A stretch of DNA of 64,000 bases from Rhyacichthys aspro (taxonomy: Eukaryota; Chordata; Actinopteri; Gobiiformes; Rhyacichthyidae). Below, one piece after another: positions 49,501 through 64,000 of this stretch. Location of the stretch: contig CM072160.1 of the NCBI GenBank assembly GCA_036850595.1, positions 12,503,906 through 12,567,905 on the forward strand, given 5' to 3'. The number at the start of each line of letters is the position of its first letter. The stretch's first letter is position 1. The position numbers and the translations under genes are program-made. Below the pieces are notes generated by a model. It saw only the letters and a list, made by a program, of their open reading frames with translations, had not been told where the DNA came from and did not search any database.

Positions 49501-51474
49501 CCAGCTAAAGACTCAGCTGAGTTGCTGTAGTTCGATGGTACGCATGCGGAGCTCCTCCCAGCTGCTTTTATGCAGCATACAAGGCTGCTCTGTATTTAAA
49601 CCTTCAGACATGTGCCTTTCTTACACACTATTAGCATTTGAAGCTTTTTTTTTTAAAATGCGTTGTCACAGGGATGATGATAACATTTTAGGTAAGACAT
49701 CAAATTTACATATTTTCAACTTTTTAGCAGATCTGATTTGTTCATTAACTGTTGTCATGATTGTTTTTGTGAGTGATCATTTAATCAGTGTTTACAGGAG
49801 TGTATTGAAACTAGACAATGTTGTTCCTCTGTCTTAGTTTCAATGCCCTCCAGAAAATCACTACTGTGGGAAAGATGTCTACAATCCATCCTTCCAAATA
49901 TGCTGCAGTGGACACAGGTATTACTATTGTATGTCTGATCAATGCAGCTTGTTTATAGCATTACATTTCAATTAGACATCTAGGACATTAAGGTTCAGCA
50001 AAAGTGCAGACAGGATTTCAGACATTCCCGGAGACAGCCATTCCCACAGCTGCTTCCCTCTTAATAGTGTCTGGAAAACTTAAAAAAAAAACCACCTTGC
50101 GACTGAGCCATGGAATGTTTGAGTGTCTGATTTTGTGAATGTTGTCTGTGCATGTTTTAACGTCTATTGCCTGTTTACCGAGTAGATATTTCTTTTGGGT
50201 GCAGTTCAGGATGTTTGATGTTTGTCCCAACTCTCTCTCTTTCATATTCGAGTAGATGTGTTATTGATGTAGATGTCTTAACAGTTAACAACATTCAACA
50301 TTTAATTTCAGCTTAACCAAACCCTGCTGGCATTCTGAGTATTTTAAGGTTAATTACAACTTTCAATGTTATATTTTGTGTAAATTTAGTCACACAAAAG
50401 GAAAAAATATCCACTGCTGTGGGACTGAAGCTTATGACATAAAGAATCCACAGATGAAATGCTGCGCAGGAACTCTGCACAACCTGACTCTATTAAGTGA
50501 GGCTGCACAAAAGGCTCAGTGCTGTGGAGCCAGACTGCAAGAGCAACAGGTACATTTGACAACTCATTATTAGAATATTTGTAAGGATCTATACAGTTTG
50601 TCAGCTCTGTGCAGTTGTAGAAACAGTAACACAAAAGAATTGAAATTCCACTGGATTGTATGGAGCTATAAATCATTTTTACGCTATCAGACGAAAAGAT
50701 GTTTTTAGACTGATATTTTTCACTTTTTTAAGACACATCCATCCTAATTATTTTGGATAATAATGCTATGACTATATCAGTTATTTAACTATTATCTGCA
50801 TGAACTTGATCCTACCAGGATATATGTTGCTCGAGTGAGACCAAACAGTTGTTGTACTCTGTGAAGGACGGGCTGCAGTGCTGTGGTCACCTCTATTACA
50901 ACACGTCTCTGTGGTCATGCTGCGCAGGGAAACTGGCCCCACTGCCCCGACCACAACCGCGGAGCAATAACAGAAAGAAAGGTTAGTAGGGAAACTAGCA
51001 GAGTTTGTGGTTGATGTAATTATTGTATGTTCCTAATATAATTTAGTCTGTCTTTTTAATAGAATCCAGACTTCTGTCAATAAATAATCTGAATAAACAA
51101 CAACTTTGTGAAAAGAGTAAGATGCCAACATGAATTTGAGATCAACACACATTGAGTGAATTCATGCTTGTTCTTTTTACATTTTATTATTATTATTATA
51201 TTTATCTTTTTGTGTAGTTAAACTTGGAATTGTCGAAAGTGTTTCCCAACAAAGCATAGTGTTGAAACATGTGCTGAAGATCTATGGCAAAGGGGGCTGT
51301 ATATATCCTCTACTCCACTCTATGGTTGAAATCACGGGTCCTGATCCCTGCAGCTTTCCTGAACTCACACCTGGCAAGAGCTACTTCTTTGATGAAGCTC
51401 ACTTCTATGTGGACTTGAATCACAACTCTGTTCTTGAGGCTCTCTATTTTATTGTTTCCAAGTGTTTTTCTTAG
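46525..51474 (+). CDS. Galaxin-like secreted protein with di-cysteine repeats (15 coding exons)
   Basis: Exons: 46525-46591, 46677-46706, 46916-46964, 47184-47296, 47461-47595, 47764-47943, 48161-48175, 48264-48350, 48448-48627, 49224-49309, 49838-49917, 50390-50549, 50819-50981, 51063-51116, 51218-51474. All borders are GT-AG and the phases fit. The total of 1656 bases gives 551 residues and a stop. The N-terminus is a signal peptide (GLIRSLTGLALGLVVLLCGS). The body has about 16 Cys-Cys pairs in units such as HQCCGQDQYNNKTQCC and HCCGTEAYDIKNPQMKCC, the CCG..YN....CC pattern of galaxins, first known from coral skeleton matrix. Possible N-glycosylation sites are NDS, NLT and NTS. The C-terminal 100 residues have no CC pairs and may fold as a netrin-like (NTR) domain. 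An extracellular location is likely; the role is unknown. The start is chosen as the first of eight in-frame ATGs; any of them would keep the signal peptide. Confidence 0.78.
47764..47943 (+). repeat. Galaxin-like exon 6, first copy of a duplicated 180-bp exon
   Basis: Same length, phase and near-identical sequence as exon 9 (48448-48627) from GGTCCTAATGACAAGAAGG to the GTGAGT donor. The first residues differ (EAYDTDGTLF against GVFDVESQLC). Copy 1 has FCGPND where copy 2 has CCGPND, so one cysteine of a pair is replaced by Phe. Confidence 0.85.
48448..48627 (+). repeat. Galaxin-like exon 9, second copy of the duplicated 180-bp exon
   Basis: Partner of exon 6 (47764-47943). Both are in phase 1 at each end, so the duplication adds 60 residues without shifting the frame. 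The short exons before it (48161-48175 and 48264-48350) also start alike (CTTTTTGTGAATC and CTTCTTGTAAATC) after similar intron ends. Confidence 0.85.
48857..49070 (+). repeat. tRNA-derived SINE-like head and a common fish repeat in galaxin-like intron 9
   Basis: GCCTCAGAGGTTCACTTGGTAGAGTGCATACC resembles a tRNA 5' half with an A box, and TGGGTTCAAG (48911-48920) resembles a B box. No tRNA fold is complete, so it reads as a SINE head. It is followed by TACTTTGACTTTTACTCCACTACATTTT, a motif frequent in fish repeats. Just after it, a 15-bp unit (TGGTGAATGCACACC) occurs twice, at 49075-49089 and 49096-49110. Confidence 0.5.
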
Positions 51475-51618
51475 ACTTGTTTGTAGCACTTTAGTAACTC
51501 ATTTTGTCTAAGTTAGGGCAGTGCTTTTATGTACAGTGTGCATGTCAGTATGGTGTATGTATCATGTAAACATTTATTTTAACAACATGTTTCAGGACAA
51601 ACCTGGACTCAGGGGATT

Positions 51619-51624
51619 AATAAA
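51619..51624 (+). terminator. Poly(A) signal of the galaxin-like gene
   Basis: AATAAA about 145 bp after the stop codon. It sits in GGGGATTAATAAAG, a 14-mer that recurs at 52298-52311 within a LINE-tail-like sequence. Confidence 0.65.
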
Positions 51625-51795
51625 GCTTGAAATTAATTAAACTGTAGTTTTTTGTCTAGTTTTGGGCTTGTTATTCTGGCAATCCACATGAGTTATACTG
51701 TGGTCCACCAATAGCACCATTGCAATGAGGTAATGAATAAAAATGGGGAAGTTGATTGAATTTGATTTAAGGAAATCAGATTACATGTCATTATG

Positions 51796-51925
51796 CATTC
51801 ATTCATTCATTCATTCATCTATCTTCTTTCACTTAGTCCTGTTAGGGGTTGCAGGTGACTGGAGTTTATTCCAGCAGCTTTGGGCCTGAGGCAAGTACAC
51901 CCTGAACAATACACAGTTAGTTGCA
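51796..51925 (+). repeat. (ATTC)n run and copy of the common fish repeat (5' part)
   Basis: ATTC units, then TCCTGTTAGGGGTTGCAGGT..CCAGCAGCTTTGGGCCTGAG..GTACACCCTG. This matches the first third of the copy at 14601-14880, including the tract before it. Confidence 0.7.
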
Positions 51926-52286
51926 GTGTTGACCCTTTTGGCTAATTTGTTTTTTTATGCTGCAGTCTGTTGGGGAGCAAAAAAAAACAAATAAATAATA
52001 CAAATATACAGTAGGTGTTAGTTTGGAGACTGGTTGAAGCAGTGGAGCAGCAGACACATGACCGGACAAATGTTATACTGAACAACATGGACCACCCCTG
52101 CATATGGCTTTTGAACAACAGTAAGCAGCCAGTGAACATTTGAGATCAGGTAGCTGCAGGACAGAGCGACTCAAGAGCTCCTTCTTCCTGACTGTAATAA
52201 GACTACAGTCAGGCAGTCTGTGGGAGATGAAGTCTGAATCAATTCATTTTGCTTTTTTAAATTTCTTTGAAGAGACCTAACAATAT

Positions 52287-52327
52287 AATTTCCCCTTGGG
52301 GATTAATAAAGTTGAATTGAATTAAAC
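52287..52327 (+). repeat. LINE (L2/CR1-type) 3'-tail-like motif
   Basis: TTTCCCCTTGGGGATTAATA, an AAAG, then GTTGAATTGAATT-type short repeats, is the usual look of the 3' end of fish L2/CR1-like elements. Only the tail is present. Confidence 0.5.
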
Positions 52328-52611
52328 TAAGTTATTTTTACTGACGTACAAATGAGAAAGATGTGTTGTGGACAGCAGCACAGAGGAAGGAGGGCATTCA
52401 GTGTGTTAGTGGCTCATAAAAGTAAAGCAAAGATGGATTATTGAGTTGGAGATAAGCAGCAGCACACATCATTAAAGACAAAGCAAAAGCCACACAGGCT
52501 CAACAGCATTTGGCAGAACTGTAGGTAGACTAGTGTCTGAATACTGCATTATTTATGTCTTTAGGACTGTAATCATAGTAGGCCCGGGTTTAAAAGAGCT
52601 TGGAGGTTACT

Positions 52612-54470
52612 ATGAAGAAAGACTTTTGCTGCTGGTGCCCATCCCTGGTCCCCAGCAGGGACACTGCCCGCTTTTGCCTGCTGGCTGTGCTTATTGCTCT
52701 CTACATGCTGGCTGGGGCGGCCATCTTTTCTTCCTTGGAGAGACCAGCAGAACTTGAGGCCCATCGAACTTGGATTGCCAGGATAAAAGCCTTTAGTGAG
52801 GAGCATCATGTTAGCTGTGAAGACCTCAAATCTCTGTTACACCACTATGAAGAGGCCCGGACAGCAGGTATCCGGGCAGAACAAGGCAGAGCCCTGTGGG
52901 ACATCCCAGGGGCTTTTTACTTTGTGGGAACATTGGTCTCTACCATTGGTAAGTTATTCATGAAAAAAAACAAAGGGTTTTTCTAAAAGAGTGACAAAAC
53001 TGAGGTTGATTTAAATGTAACAAAGCATTCACGAAATAGACTGTTGAAGTACATATAGAAGACAACGTGTCTCAAGATCAATTTACAAAATCAATTTGCA
53101 GCTGCTTAAACCTCCCTTTTATCTCTAGACTATATCACTGTGGAAACTCAGATGTTATAGCTCTATGGGTTGATCAATTTCCTTTACATAACAACTTCCT
53201 TATTTACGGTCTCTTATGTAATAAATTAACTCACCTTTAGGAATCTAAAAGTGATTTAAAGATCGCAGACATGGCAGATTTTTCCATGAGGATGTGTCTG
53301 AATTGCTCTTGTTAGTGTAATACATTTGACCACGTCATAGAGGTTTTTCCAGCAGCCCACACAAATCACATGCACATTCCTGGCTCATGTTCAGTGGGAT
53401 CTGCCCTAACAAAACTGAAGTTTGATTTCACTTATGCGTCTTGACACTAAACCTCCACATAATAATAACATAATAATAAAGCATTTAAACACTAAATGAA
53501 ACAAACAAAAAATAGCTCCAACAATGTGTTTTACATGTTCTTTTTCTTATTAACAGTGTTAGAAACATATAAAATGAGAAAAGGCTTAGGCCTAATAACT
53601 TTTACAGCTAAATAATATACTTTTGGGCTGAATCCTTTGATTACATATTCTATTTGTTATGTTTGCATTGTAGGATTTGGAGTGTCAGCTCCATCTACCA
53701 TTACAGGAAAGGTATTGCTTGTTTTCTATGGTCTGCTGGGCTGCTCAGCTACAATTCTCTTCTTCAACCTCTTCTTGGAGAGAGTGATCACATTTTTAAG
53801 CCTTGTCATCCTCTGGTGCCACAGAAGAAGGGCCGAGCACAGCCGACTGGAAGCTGAGGGCAGTGAAGATGATAAAACCAGTTGGAAACCATCGATACAC
53901 CACGTGACGCTTATACTGTTGGTTGCTGTCCTGTTGGTTGCGTGTAGTGCGGCGTCTGTGTATTCTGCCATGGAGGGCTGGACTTACCTAGAGTCCTTGT
54001 ACTTTTGTTTTGTAGCTTTCAGCACAGTGGGCTTTGGAGACTTTGTGAGTGGTCAGAGGGAACACCATGAAGACACCCGTGGGTACCAGGTTGCCAACTG
54101 TCTCCTGATGCTGCTGGGAGTGTGCTGCACATATTCCCTCTTTAATGCTATATCTGTCATCATCAAACAAGGACTCAACTGGCTGTTGAAAACCTTGGAC
54201 AGCATTTATGGCAGCATAAGACATTTCAGCTTTGGGCCTTTGGTCAGACTCTGTCAACATAGACACCACATACAAACAGTTCACAGTTCAGGACACAGCA
54301 GAAGGTGGCACTCCTGTTTTTCCAATGATATTAGTAAATGCTTTTGTAGTGATGCTAAAGTGGAAACAGTATCTTGCAGCGATCTAGACAGAGAAATCTT
54401 AGAGCAACAGGGAAAATTTGAAGATAATAGTGTTATTACTATGTCCACAACTGCTTGGCAAAATAAATAA
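52612..54470 (+). CDS. kcnk12l: Two-pore-domain potassium channel of the THIK subfamily
   Basis: Background K+ channel subunit; two subunits, each with two pore loops, form the pore in the plasma membrane. Exons are 52612-52948 and 53674-54470, joined in phase 1 in the first Gly codon of the first selectivity filter. The product is 377 residues. M1 is about 19-43 (FCLLAVLIALYMLAGAAIF), filter 1 TIGFG at 111-115, M2 about 122-149, M3 about 187-211, filter 2 TVGFG at 230-234 (CFVAFSTVGFGDFVS), then M4 and a cytoplasmic tail of about 100 residues. HHYEEARTAGIR, GLLGCSATILFFNLFLER, SWKPS and YSLFNAISVIIKQ are typical of KCNK12/KCNK13. ATG 52612 is used because the next in-frame triplets upstream (from TTG at 52600) give no Met. 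The choice of kcnk12l over a kcnk13 paralogue rests on position near calm3 and is less certain. Confidence 0.9.
52949..53673 (+). other. kcnk12l: kcnk12l intron
   Basis: 725-bp AT-rich intron with GTAAGT donor and TTGTAG acceptor. No other element is visible. Confidence 0.85.
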
Positions 54471-55400
54471 CATAAAGGAAAAAACTTTGTTGATATTGAG
54501 CACGGCCTACACGTTATAATTTAGATATATGGACTGGTTCTACAGAGAAGAATTGCAGTCAGCAAAAAGGTGTCTACAACAGGTATTGAAAGTAATATTT
54601 ATGCCCATTAAAACAGGATTTCAATCATGCCAATTTTTTGTTACAACTTTTTTGTTGTTTTTTTATTTTAACATATTACAATGTTGATAAAGATAATGTC
54701 TCATCTTGATGATTAACTGACCTCTTGACACAGGCTGAATTCTTATTTCTTTAGCCATTTCTCAGATCAGTGGCTCCCTCTGCTGGAGCATCTTGAAACA
54801 TTACAAGGAAGAGCTAAACTAAAGAGTCGTTTAATGACAGTTGAGAAAGTAGACAAATAAAAGTTCACAGAGTGTGTGTTTAAGTAGCCTAAATGGCAGC
54901 GCGCCTGCAATTGAAACGTTTACTTTAAACTCGTTTCCTATTTCTACTTAGGCCCACTTGTTTTGTGCATGCATGACAATAGCCTACTGTGTAACAGTCC
55001 TTAGAAGGAAGATACTGGGAAGCTATTGGCCCATATCTATATTGACATTTTAATAGGCTATTGTCACTATGGGATTTAGAGAAACACACTAAAAGTTTGA
55101 TATTTTTGACAAAAAAGTGTAAGAATCTCAAGTTTATGCCCTAATGATTTAGCCGTTGTTTACTCTGGCTGTTCTCTCCGGTAAAATGGGCAGCATCATA
55201 ACAACCCTTTGGCCGACCATAGGTAACATCTGGCACCTATCAGGTATATGCCTAAAGGCCTATTGGGCACCAAGATTTGACATAAAGACAGATATCATGA
55301 TTCTATTGGCATAAGTCCACTTAGTCTTTTCCCCTCAATCACAATATGCCATTTTTTCGATCTAGAGAGAATTTGTTCGAGGTGGCTTCAAAGCGACAAC
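54471..55400 (+). other. 3' end of kcnk12l and intergenic DNA before calm3
   Basis: An AATAAA at 54856-54861 is the best poly(A) signal for kcnk12l, about 390 bp after the stop. Nothing else coding is visible. The tract from about 55350 becomes richer in CG towards calm3. Confidence 0.5.
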
Positions 55401-55679
55401 GACAGATGTCTTGTGGATGTACAGATCGAAAATAGAGCTGTGAAGCAGACAGTGGTGAGCGGAAGGATACAGACAGTCACCAAACAGGACGTAGTGCACC
55501 CGGCTTCAGAGAGGTTTCCGGCTGCTGTGCTGCAATACTGCGATATATATTATACATTTACAAATTCATACCGAAACCCAGACACAGACACTTAAACGCG
55601 GTGTTGAAATCCTTATTTAGAAATAATATAATTCACGCATTCGTTAGATTCTCTCGGATCCTGAAAAGCAAAGGGGACA
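55400..55679 (+). promoter_or_regulatory. calm3: calm3 promoter and 5' UTR region
   Basis: The region just before the calmodulin ATG. An A/T-rich GATATATATTATAC (about 55541-55554) could act as a TATA element, which would put the start near 55575 and leave a leader of about 100 bases. The exact start is not shown by the sequence. Confidence 0.4.
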
Positions 55680-58966
<3,287 letters not shown>

Positions 58967-60550
58967 AGAGAGCGTTGACATTTCTCTCAATGTTGCTTGT
59001 CCTCCTAAGATTATTGTCTCTAAATACAAAAATGGACCCCCAAAATTATCCAAATGTAAATTTTCTTACATCCACCTATTTTATGGTATCTGTATAGTTA
59101 ACAACAACAGAATAATCCCTAGAGAAGTGAATGGACCAAGCTTTAAAAGGGCTGAAGCCCTGTCCTTCAGACCAAGATTCTCTTGAGTCAACCAGCCGAT
59201 TAATTTAGAGGAAATAGCAACACTGAAAAGACAGAGAGATAGGAACCCATGCCACAGTTCGTATAGAGCAGCTGGCTATTCACCTCTTTGCAATATATAT
59301 CAACAAAGAATATTGACTCTCTTTGCACCAGTGGCAGTTGTGATTCTCTTCATCCTAAATTGGGTTCTTGTACTCTTCTTGCATGCACCCTTTCTGTGGC
59401 GGTATCTTGTCACAACAAGATGGTTCTGAGCCCATCAGAACTAGTGGTCAGATTGTGTACACTCTGCAGGTATATACATTACTATATAGCTATATCTGTA
59501 AAATATGTCAAACTAATGAGTGTTGCAGGAGCAGAAATGTGCATTTTAGGGTGTTTGTTGGTGCTCTGTTCAAAGTGAGCATTATTAAACCTTGAAGAGT
59601 TTGGACAAGAACAATAGACTGAAAGTGCTGAAGGTTATTCTCCTATGGGATGTTTTGTTTTGAGTCGCGGGGCTTTGGACATATGCAGCACTAATTGGAG
59701 GCAGTAGTGTGCTGTATTGTTTCAGGGCGATTGTTGTCAAGACACACTGGGACTGCAGTTAATACTTGTTCTGCAAACAGATATCCTGATGATATATCGA
59801 TGTAATGCTTTATAACTGTGTTCTTGAATATTAATGTATTGATGACAAACTTTGGTCACAAAATATATCTCTATATATTAGTGTATCGTAAAGTTTGCAT
59901 TGCCTATTGTTGTAGTAAATGATCTGTGACCTGTTTTTTTCTTTGGTTTTGAAATGTGCCATAATACTCGGAAACGCCTCAATCTTCTTGCAAGACTCGT
60001 AGTTCTCTAGAATATAATAAAAGTAAAATACATTAGCAAAACATGCAGTTAAACATATTTGCACTTGGGTATGAGCTATATGGATATTAAAATGGTTTTG
60101 TTCTGAAAAGAAATACTTTACTGTTGCTGCTGAGGTAACTCTTCATGTTTTTTAAATTTCATTTCATTTTGCTGGTGTCTGCTCCTAAGTTAGTAGTCAA
60201 GTGATTCAAATTTCTGTTTGCCTGTTTCTTTCTCAAGACAATACATACAATACTGTATATTCACAAATATAATACATATACATATATTGGTCGCGGAAAA
60301 TCTTTTTGGGCTATGCAGTACAAATTAGAAATGGGATTGCAGTCAGGTTCTGTTTGAAGAGATTGGCGTTGTTGATACCATTTTGAACAAAACTTTGAAA
60401 TAATGTTAGTAGGTGACAGTTTGGGATCTTTGATCGTCTGTAAGTTGTTGCAAAGTAAATGGTTATGACTGTTAAAGTTATGGCGGTCTTTCCATTATGT
60501 AAAGATGTGATATTTTCCACATCAATAAATTGACTGAGCTTTACTTCACC
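58967..60550 (+). other. calm3: calm3 3' UTR
   Basis: Long AT-rich tail after the calmodulin stop, ending near AATAAA at 60524-60529; a second AATAAA lies at 60628-60633. Long 3' UTRs with alternative ends are usual for CALM genes. Earlier ends cannot be excluded. Confidence 0.6.
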
Positions 60551-60633
60551 TGTATTTCCCCGTCATGCTTAATCAATTGTGCATGTCCTCAGTACTCTGT
60601 TACAGCTGTTGCTTTGAAATGAATGAAAATAAA
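60524..60633 (+). terminator. calm3: Two candidate calm3 poly(A) signals
   Basis: AATAAA at 60524-60529 and at 60628-60633, about 1.56 and 1.66 kb after the stop codon. Confidence 0.5.
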
Positions 60634-60639
60634 TTTGTG

Positions 60640-63600
60640 TTGGTGGTACTGAAAATTGTAATTTTTCTGTTCTACAAACATTCATATTTAGGAGACAGTC
60701 TCTGATTGGGTCAGAACAAGACACCATCAGCCCTCAATGGAGAAGCTAACCAAGGAACAGGCTAATTTTAGTTGCTCATGGGATTGTTGATTGTTAATCC
60801 AGGTCATGCAGGGTTATGACCTGTGACCTGCTGAGTCTAAATTCAAACTGGTCTAATCTGGTGACAAGGAATAATTAGAGCCAATGGGTAGCTGCTCTAT
60901 TTGAAGCAGGTTGATTTGAATAGATATAGGACCACAAGCTGATATTGCTAAGTAGATAAGTGGGGATATTTAGCTGGACCGTATTGCCCTCATTACTACT
61001 GGTATTATGCATTGATTTATGTCTAAATATTAAGTCATGAATACATCACAGAGCTATGAATAGGCACATATCTTTTATCTCGATCTCAATTATAGATGCA
61101 TCAATCATCATTCAACGCTAGGGGGAGCTGTGCCTCCAATCAGCTCTGTCTAATTTCTCACTAGAGCTTGAGTCCAACAGTAGAACGGCATACAACCTGA
61201 AAATAATAAATTATCACTTTTTTTATTCAGTGCACATTTTGTAGCTTCAATAGCTTTTATGAATATGGTAGCGATAAGCGTAAATTAGAAATGTGTTTAC
61301 TCGGGTTGTTACACCACACCCACGAGCTGCTCTTCAATGGTGCACACTTTGCAATGTAATCCTAAAGTAAAGGCATTATAATACATTATATTGTTGTTGC
61401 TTTGTAAGATACAGTATCCATAATACAAGCGAACAAGGAGAAACAGTGTAGTATTTGCACAAGTTTATTACTTGTTATTAATGAACTCTTCTTTTGTCTG
61501 ACATTAAGGGCAGTGTCTGTGTTGTCTTAGACCCATCTGTTTAGTTGTTGTTTGTTGCCACCCTGTCTTGTTTTGCATTGGACACACCTGCCTCCACATG
61601 GGCTTACCTGTTTTGTATGTTCAACCCTAAACTACAACTATTTTTTTTGTACAAATCAACTCCTCAATAAGGCTGCCTGTTCTGTTTTGATACATACATG
61701 TCATGTTCACACTATGACAAAAAAGTGTCCAGATATGATTTTTTTTTTTATCAAGGCCATATAAAAGCCTCCATCTACAGTACATCCTTGAGGTGTATTA
61801 TAAAGTGGTGTTGTCATTTATCTGTATTATCTTGCCTGAGTTCAATATCTGCTCATGAAAACATGTTTGTGTCATACATTTTTTTCAATTATAAGTTCAT
61901 TTGGGATCTATTAAGGGTTTCTACTGGCCTTCCACAAAATGAAACTGCCCTGGGTTATGATGATATTGCGCACAAAGCTTTTAAAATTAGATTATGGTTG
62001 AGTCAGCTGTACGAATAAAGCTCGTAGTCAATAGTAGAAATTGATAGAAGATCCTTAGGAAGAATTAGCAAAGAAAAGCCCTCTTTTAGCTGGTCTGTTT
62101 AGAGAAGTTTGTTTGATCAATACGTCAATAAGGGACTTTACAATGGAAAACTGCTCCTAAAAGCTTTTTTTTTTTTTTAAAAAAAGATCTAATTAGGTAC
62201 AAAGGCTTTCTCACTTACTGCACTTTCTTCTGACTGCATGTCTGAATTAATTCCAAAAAATCTGATAAGGCACTGTGGTTATATTTAGATGCATATACAC
62301 TGGAATGAGTGGTTTCCATATTCATTTACACATTTATTTAGACCTACTAATATAGTAGTTATAGAGTAATATAGTTTCTCTACGCTCTGTCAAAGAGAGT
62401 CACATTTCATTTTGTTAGATTGTTCTCTTTCATTGTTGTCCATTATTTGTCAGAGTTGAGTGGGAGTTTATTTTTGTGTCCCATTTTGGTTTGGCATTTA
62501 TTATGCAGCAGCTCTGTTTCCAATGAATTTTGATCGCAATTTCTTAGATCACCTGGACCATGTTAAAATTTACTGGTTAGCATTTACTTTTATGATTTTA
62601 CAGAAGAACAGTTGAAAATTGGTTAAATGGCATTAAATTAATCAGCGTCACAATCTGGTCACTTTTTTAAATATTCAAATACTGCTGTTCACATTGGGCC
62701 ATTCATCCTTTTGGCATTAGGGCAGTGTAGCCTGAGATGACATAATGGCAGCTGCGGCCTGTTTAAACAGATACAGCAGCTCCTGAAATAACAGCCCTGG
62801 TACGCCGAGAAAACATCTTCAAATTCCATTTATGTCTGAATTACAGCAAACAAAGCAGCACAAAGCAGGCCGGCCTCATTATCTCTGTATTATAGATGCC
62901 TGTGTCTCTTACTGTGTACACTGCTACTGGACCATAACCTCTTCTGTGGCTGTATCCCTGGATAGACCTTTCTTTAACATCGGGTTATTGTTAAATCTTG
63001 TTGAATATATAGTGCTATCTGACTGAAATGTTATATCACACATTATATTCATAAGTCGCGCTTGTTGTTGAGACTGATGAAGGCCATTAAGATCAACATC
63101 AAGATTAGTTCTAATGCATCCAGATTGTCCATGTGTTTGTGTGGTCACTGTGTTTGTATCACCAGTTTCTACAGTCACAGCCAGCTCTGTCTCATTATTA
63201 TATTGTGTTTACAACTGCACATTCATAATACGGAGTGTCAAAACATTCCCACTCTTGCTGCTCATCTTGAGGATCTGCATACTTTGTTCATACACGATGC
63301 CCACCCAGAGGTTATAGTCGGTCACCACCAGGATCTTCCCCTAAGTCAAATAATGTAGAGGATAGTGTTTATACTGTTGATTTTAAATCAAGAACAGCTA
63401 AAAAACATGACAACATTTATGGGGTATTTGGTATTTTGGGACTGAATTTGCCACACAGGTGATTTTTTTTGGTAGTTTAGTGAAACGAATCCCAACTGTT
63501 TCTTCCAACTGCCGACAAAGCCTTTCTTTGTTTCTTTGGTTTTGACATGTTTCTTACGGAATGCATCTTATCTGCATCTTCTCTTCACTTATCTGTATCT

Positions 63601-64000
63601 TAAGTTGTAAATTAGTTTCTTTCTTCTCAGGCATGTGGTATTAGTTGTTGCTCTTGTTTTCTCTTTGATAAATTGGCTCACATAATACACAAACTTTGAC
63701 ACTTCTGACTCACACCCTTTTGTCATTAGTTCTAGTCTGCTCCAGTCAGAAACCAGAGACGCATCCAAAAACAACCAAGACCCCAAATCCCAGATGTAAG
63801 GATTTCACAAGACAATTCTTCCACCCTTTTTCCGGCTTTTTGTAATAAGACGTCATTTCCAGAAAATCACAATTTTAGTATTATGACATTGACCACAAGT
63901 GAGTCCAAAATTTTGTCTCTGTCTTTTTTTACTTAAATAGTTTTGTGTTGTGAATAAAGGAGAAAAATAACCACTAGTTTTAATGGTATTTTCAGTCCTT
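60640..64000. other. Gene-free right end
   Basis: AT-rich sequence with no exon, RNA gene or mobile element I can support. The open frames are short and show no family similarity. Confidence 0.6.

Larger units (their letters stand above)
51640..52611 (+). other. Short intergenic stretch and 5' region of kcnk12l
   Basis: It holds a copy of the common fish repeat at 51796-51925, starting with an (ATTC)n run, and a LINE 3'-tail-like motif (TTTCCCCTTGGGGATTAATA, 52289-52308) with GAATT repeats behind it. The 5' UTR of the potassium channel gene must lie in its last part, but no promoter motif stands out. Confidence 0.6.

Noticed and set aside
53637..53673. Separate start codon for the second half of the potassium channel
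   Set aside because: These codons are intron sequence before a TTGTAG acceptor. The first selectivity filter is completed only by joining to the exon ending at 52948.

Overview
The window looks like a teleost fish genome, probably a spiny-rayed (percomorph) fish. The evidence is compact split genes with GT-AG introns, long AT-rich non-coding stretches, several repeat families typical of fish, and genes kept in fish but lost from mammals (a BMP2/4/16-type ligand and a third THIK-type potassium channel). There is no bacterial-style gene organisation. All exon joins were made by eye from splice sites, reading phase and family similarity. Every multi-exon model given as complete adds up to an intact reading frame.

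Layout: (1) 83-12025, minus strand, holds the first six coding exons of ppp1r37 (PP1 regulatory subunit 37); the rest lies off the left edge. (2) 13465-13884, minus, is a divergent H2A.X-type histone with a C-terminal SQEF and polyadenylation signals instead of a histone stem-loop. (3) 14.1-26.3 kb has no recognised gene; it holds a 286-bp hAT-like element with target-site duplication and pieces of a common fish repeat. (4) 26344-27926, minus, is bmp16. (5) 28-41.4 kb is again gene-free. (6) 41466-41855, minus, is gemin7. (7) 43.75-45.07 kb is an internally deleted LINE. (8) 46525-51474, plus, is a 15-exon gene for a secreted protein of 551 residues with galaxin-type di-cysteine repeats. (9) 52612-54470, plus, is a two-exon THIK-type two-pore potassium channel (kcnk12l). 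(10) 55680-58966, plus, is a complete calmodulin gene (calm3 by neighbourhood), followed by a long 3' UTR and about 3.4 kb with no recognised gene.

The neighbourhood ppp1r37/gemin7/calm3 corresponds to human 19q13.32. The genes do not form a pathway. Their roles are phosphatase control, chromatin and DNA-damage marking, BMP signalling, snRNP assembly, an extracellular cysteine-rich protein, background K+ current, and calcium sensing. The least familiar gene is the galaxin-like one. It has an internal exon duplication, a 15-bp micro-exon, a run of seven consecutive ATG codons at its start, and a poly(A) signal that matches a LINE-tail motif found again 0.7 kb downstream. The kcnk12l-calm3 pair looks like the third copy of an ancient KCNK-CALM linkage.
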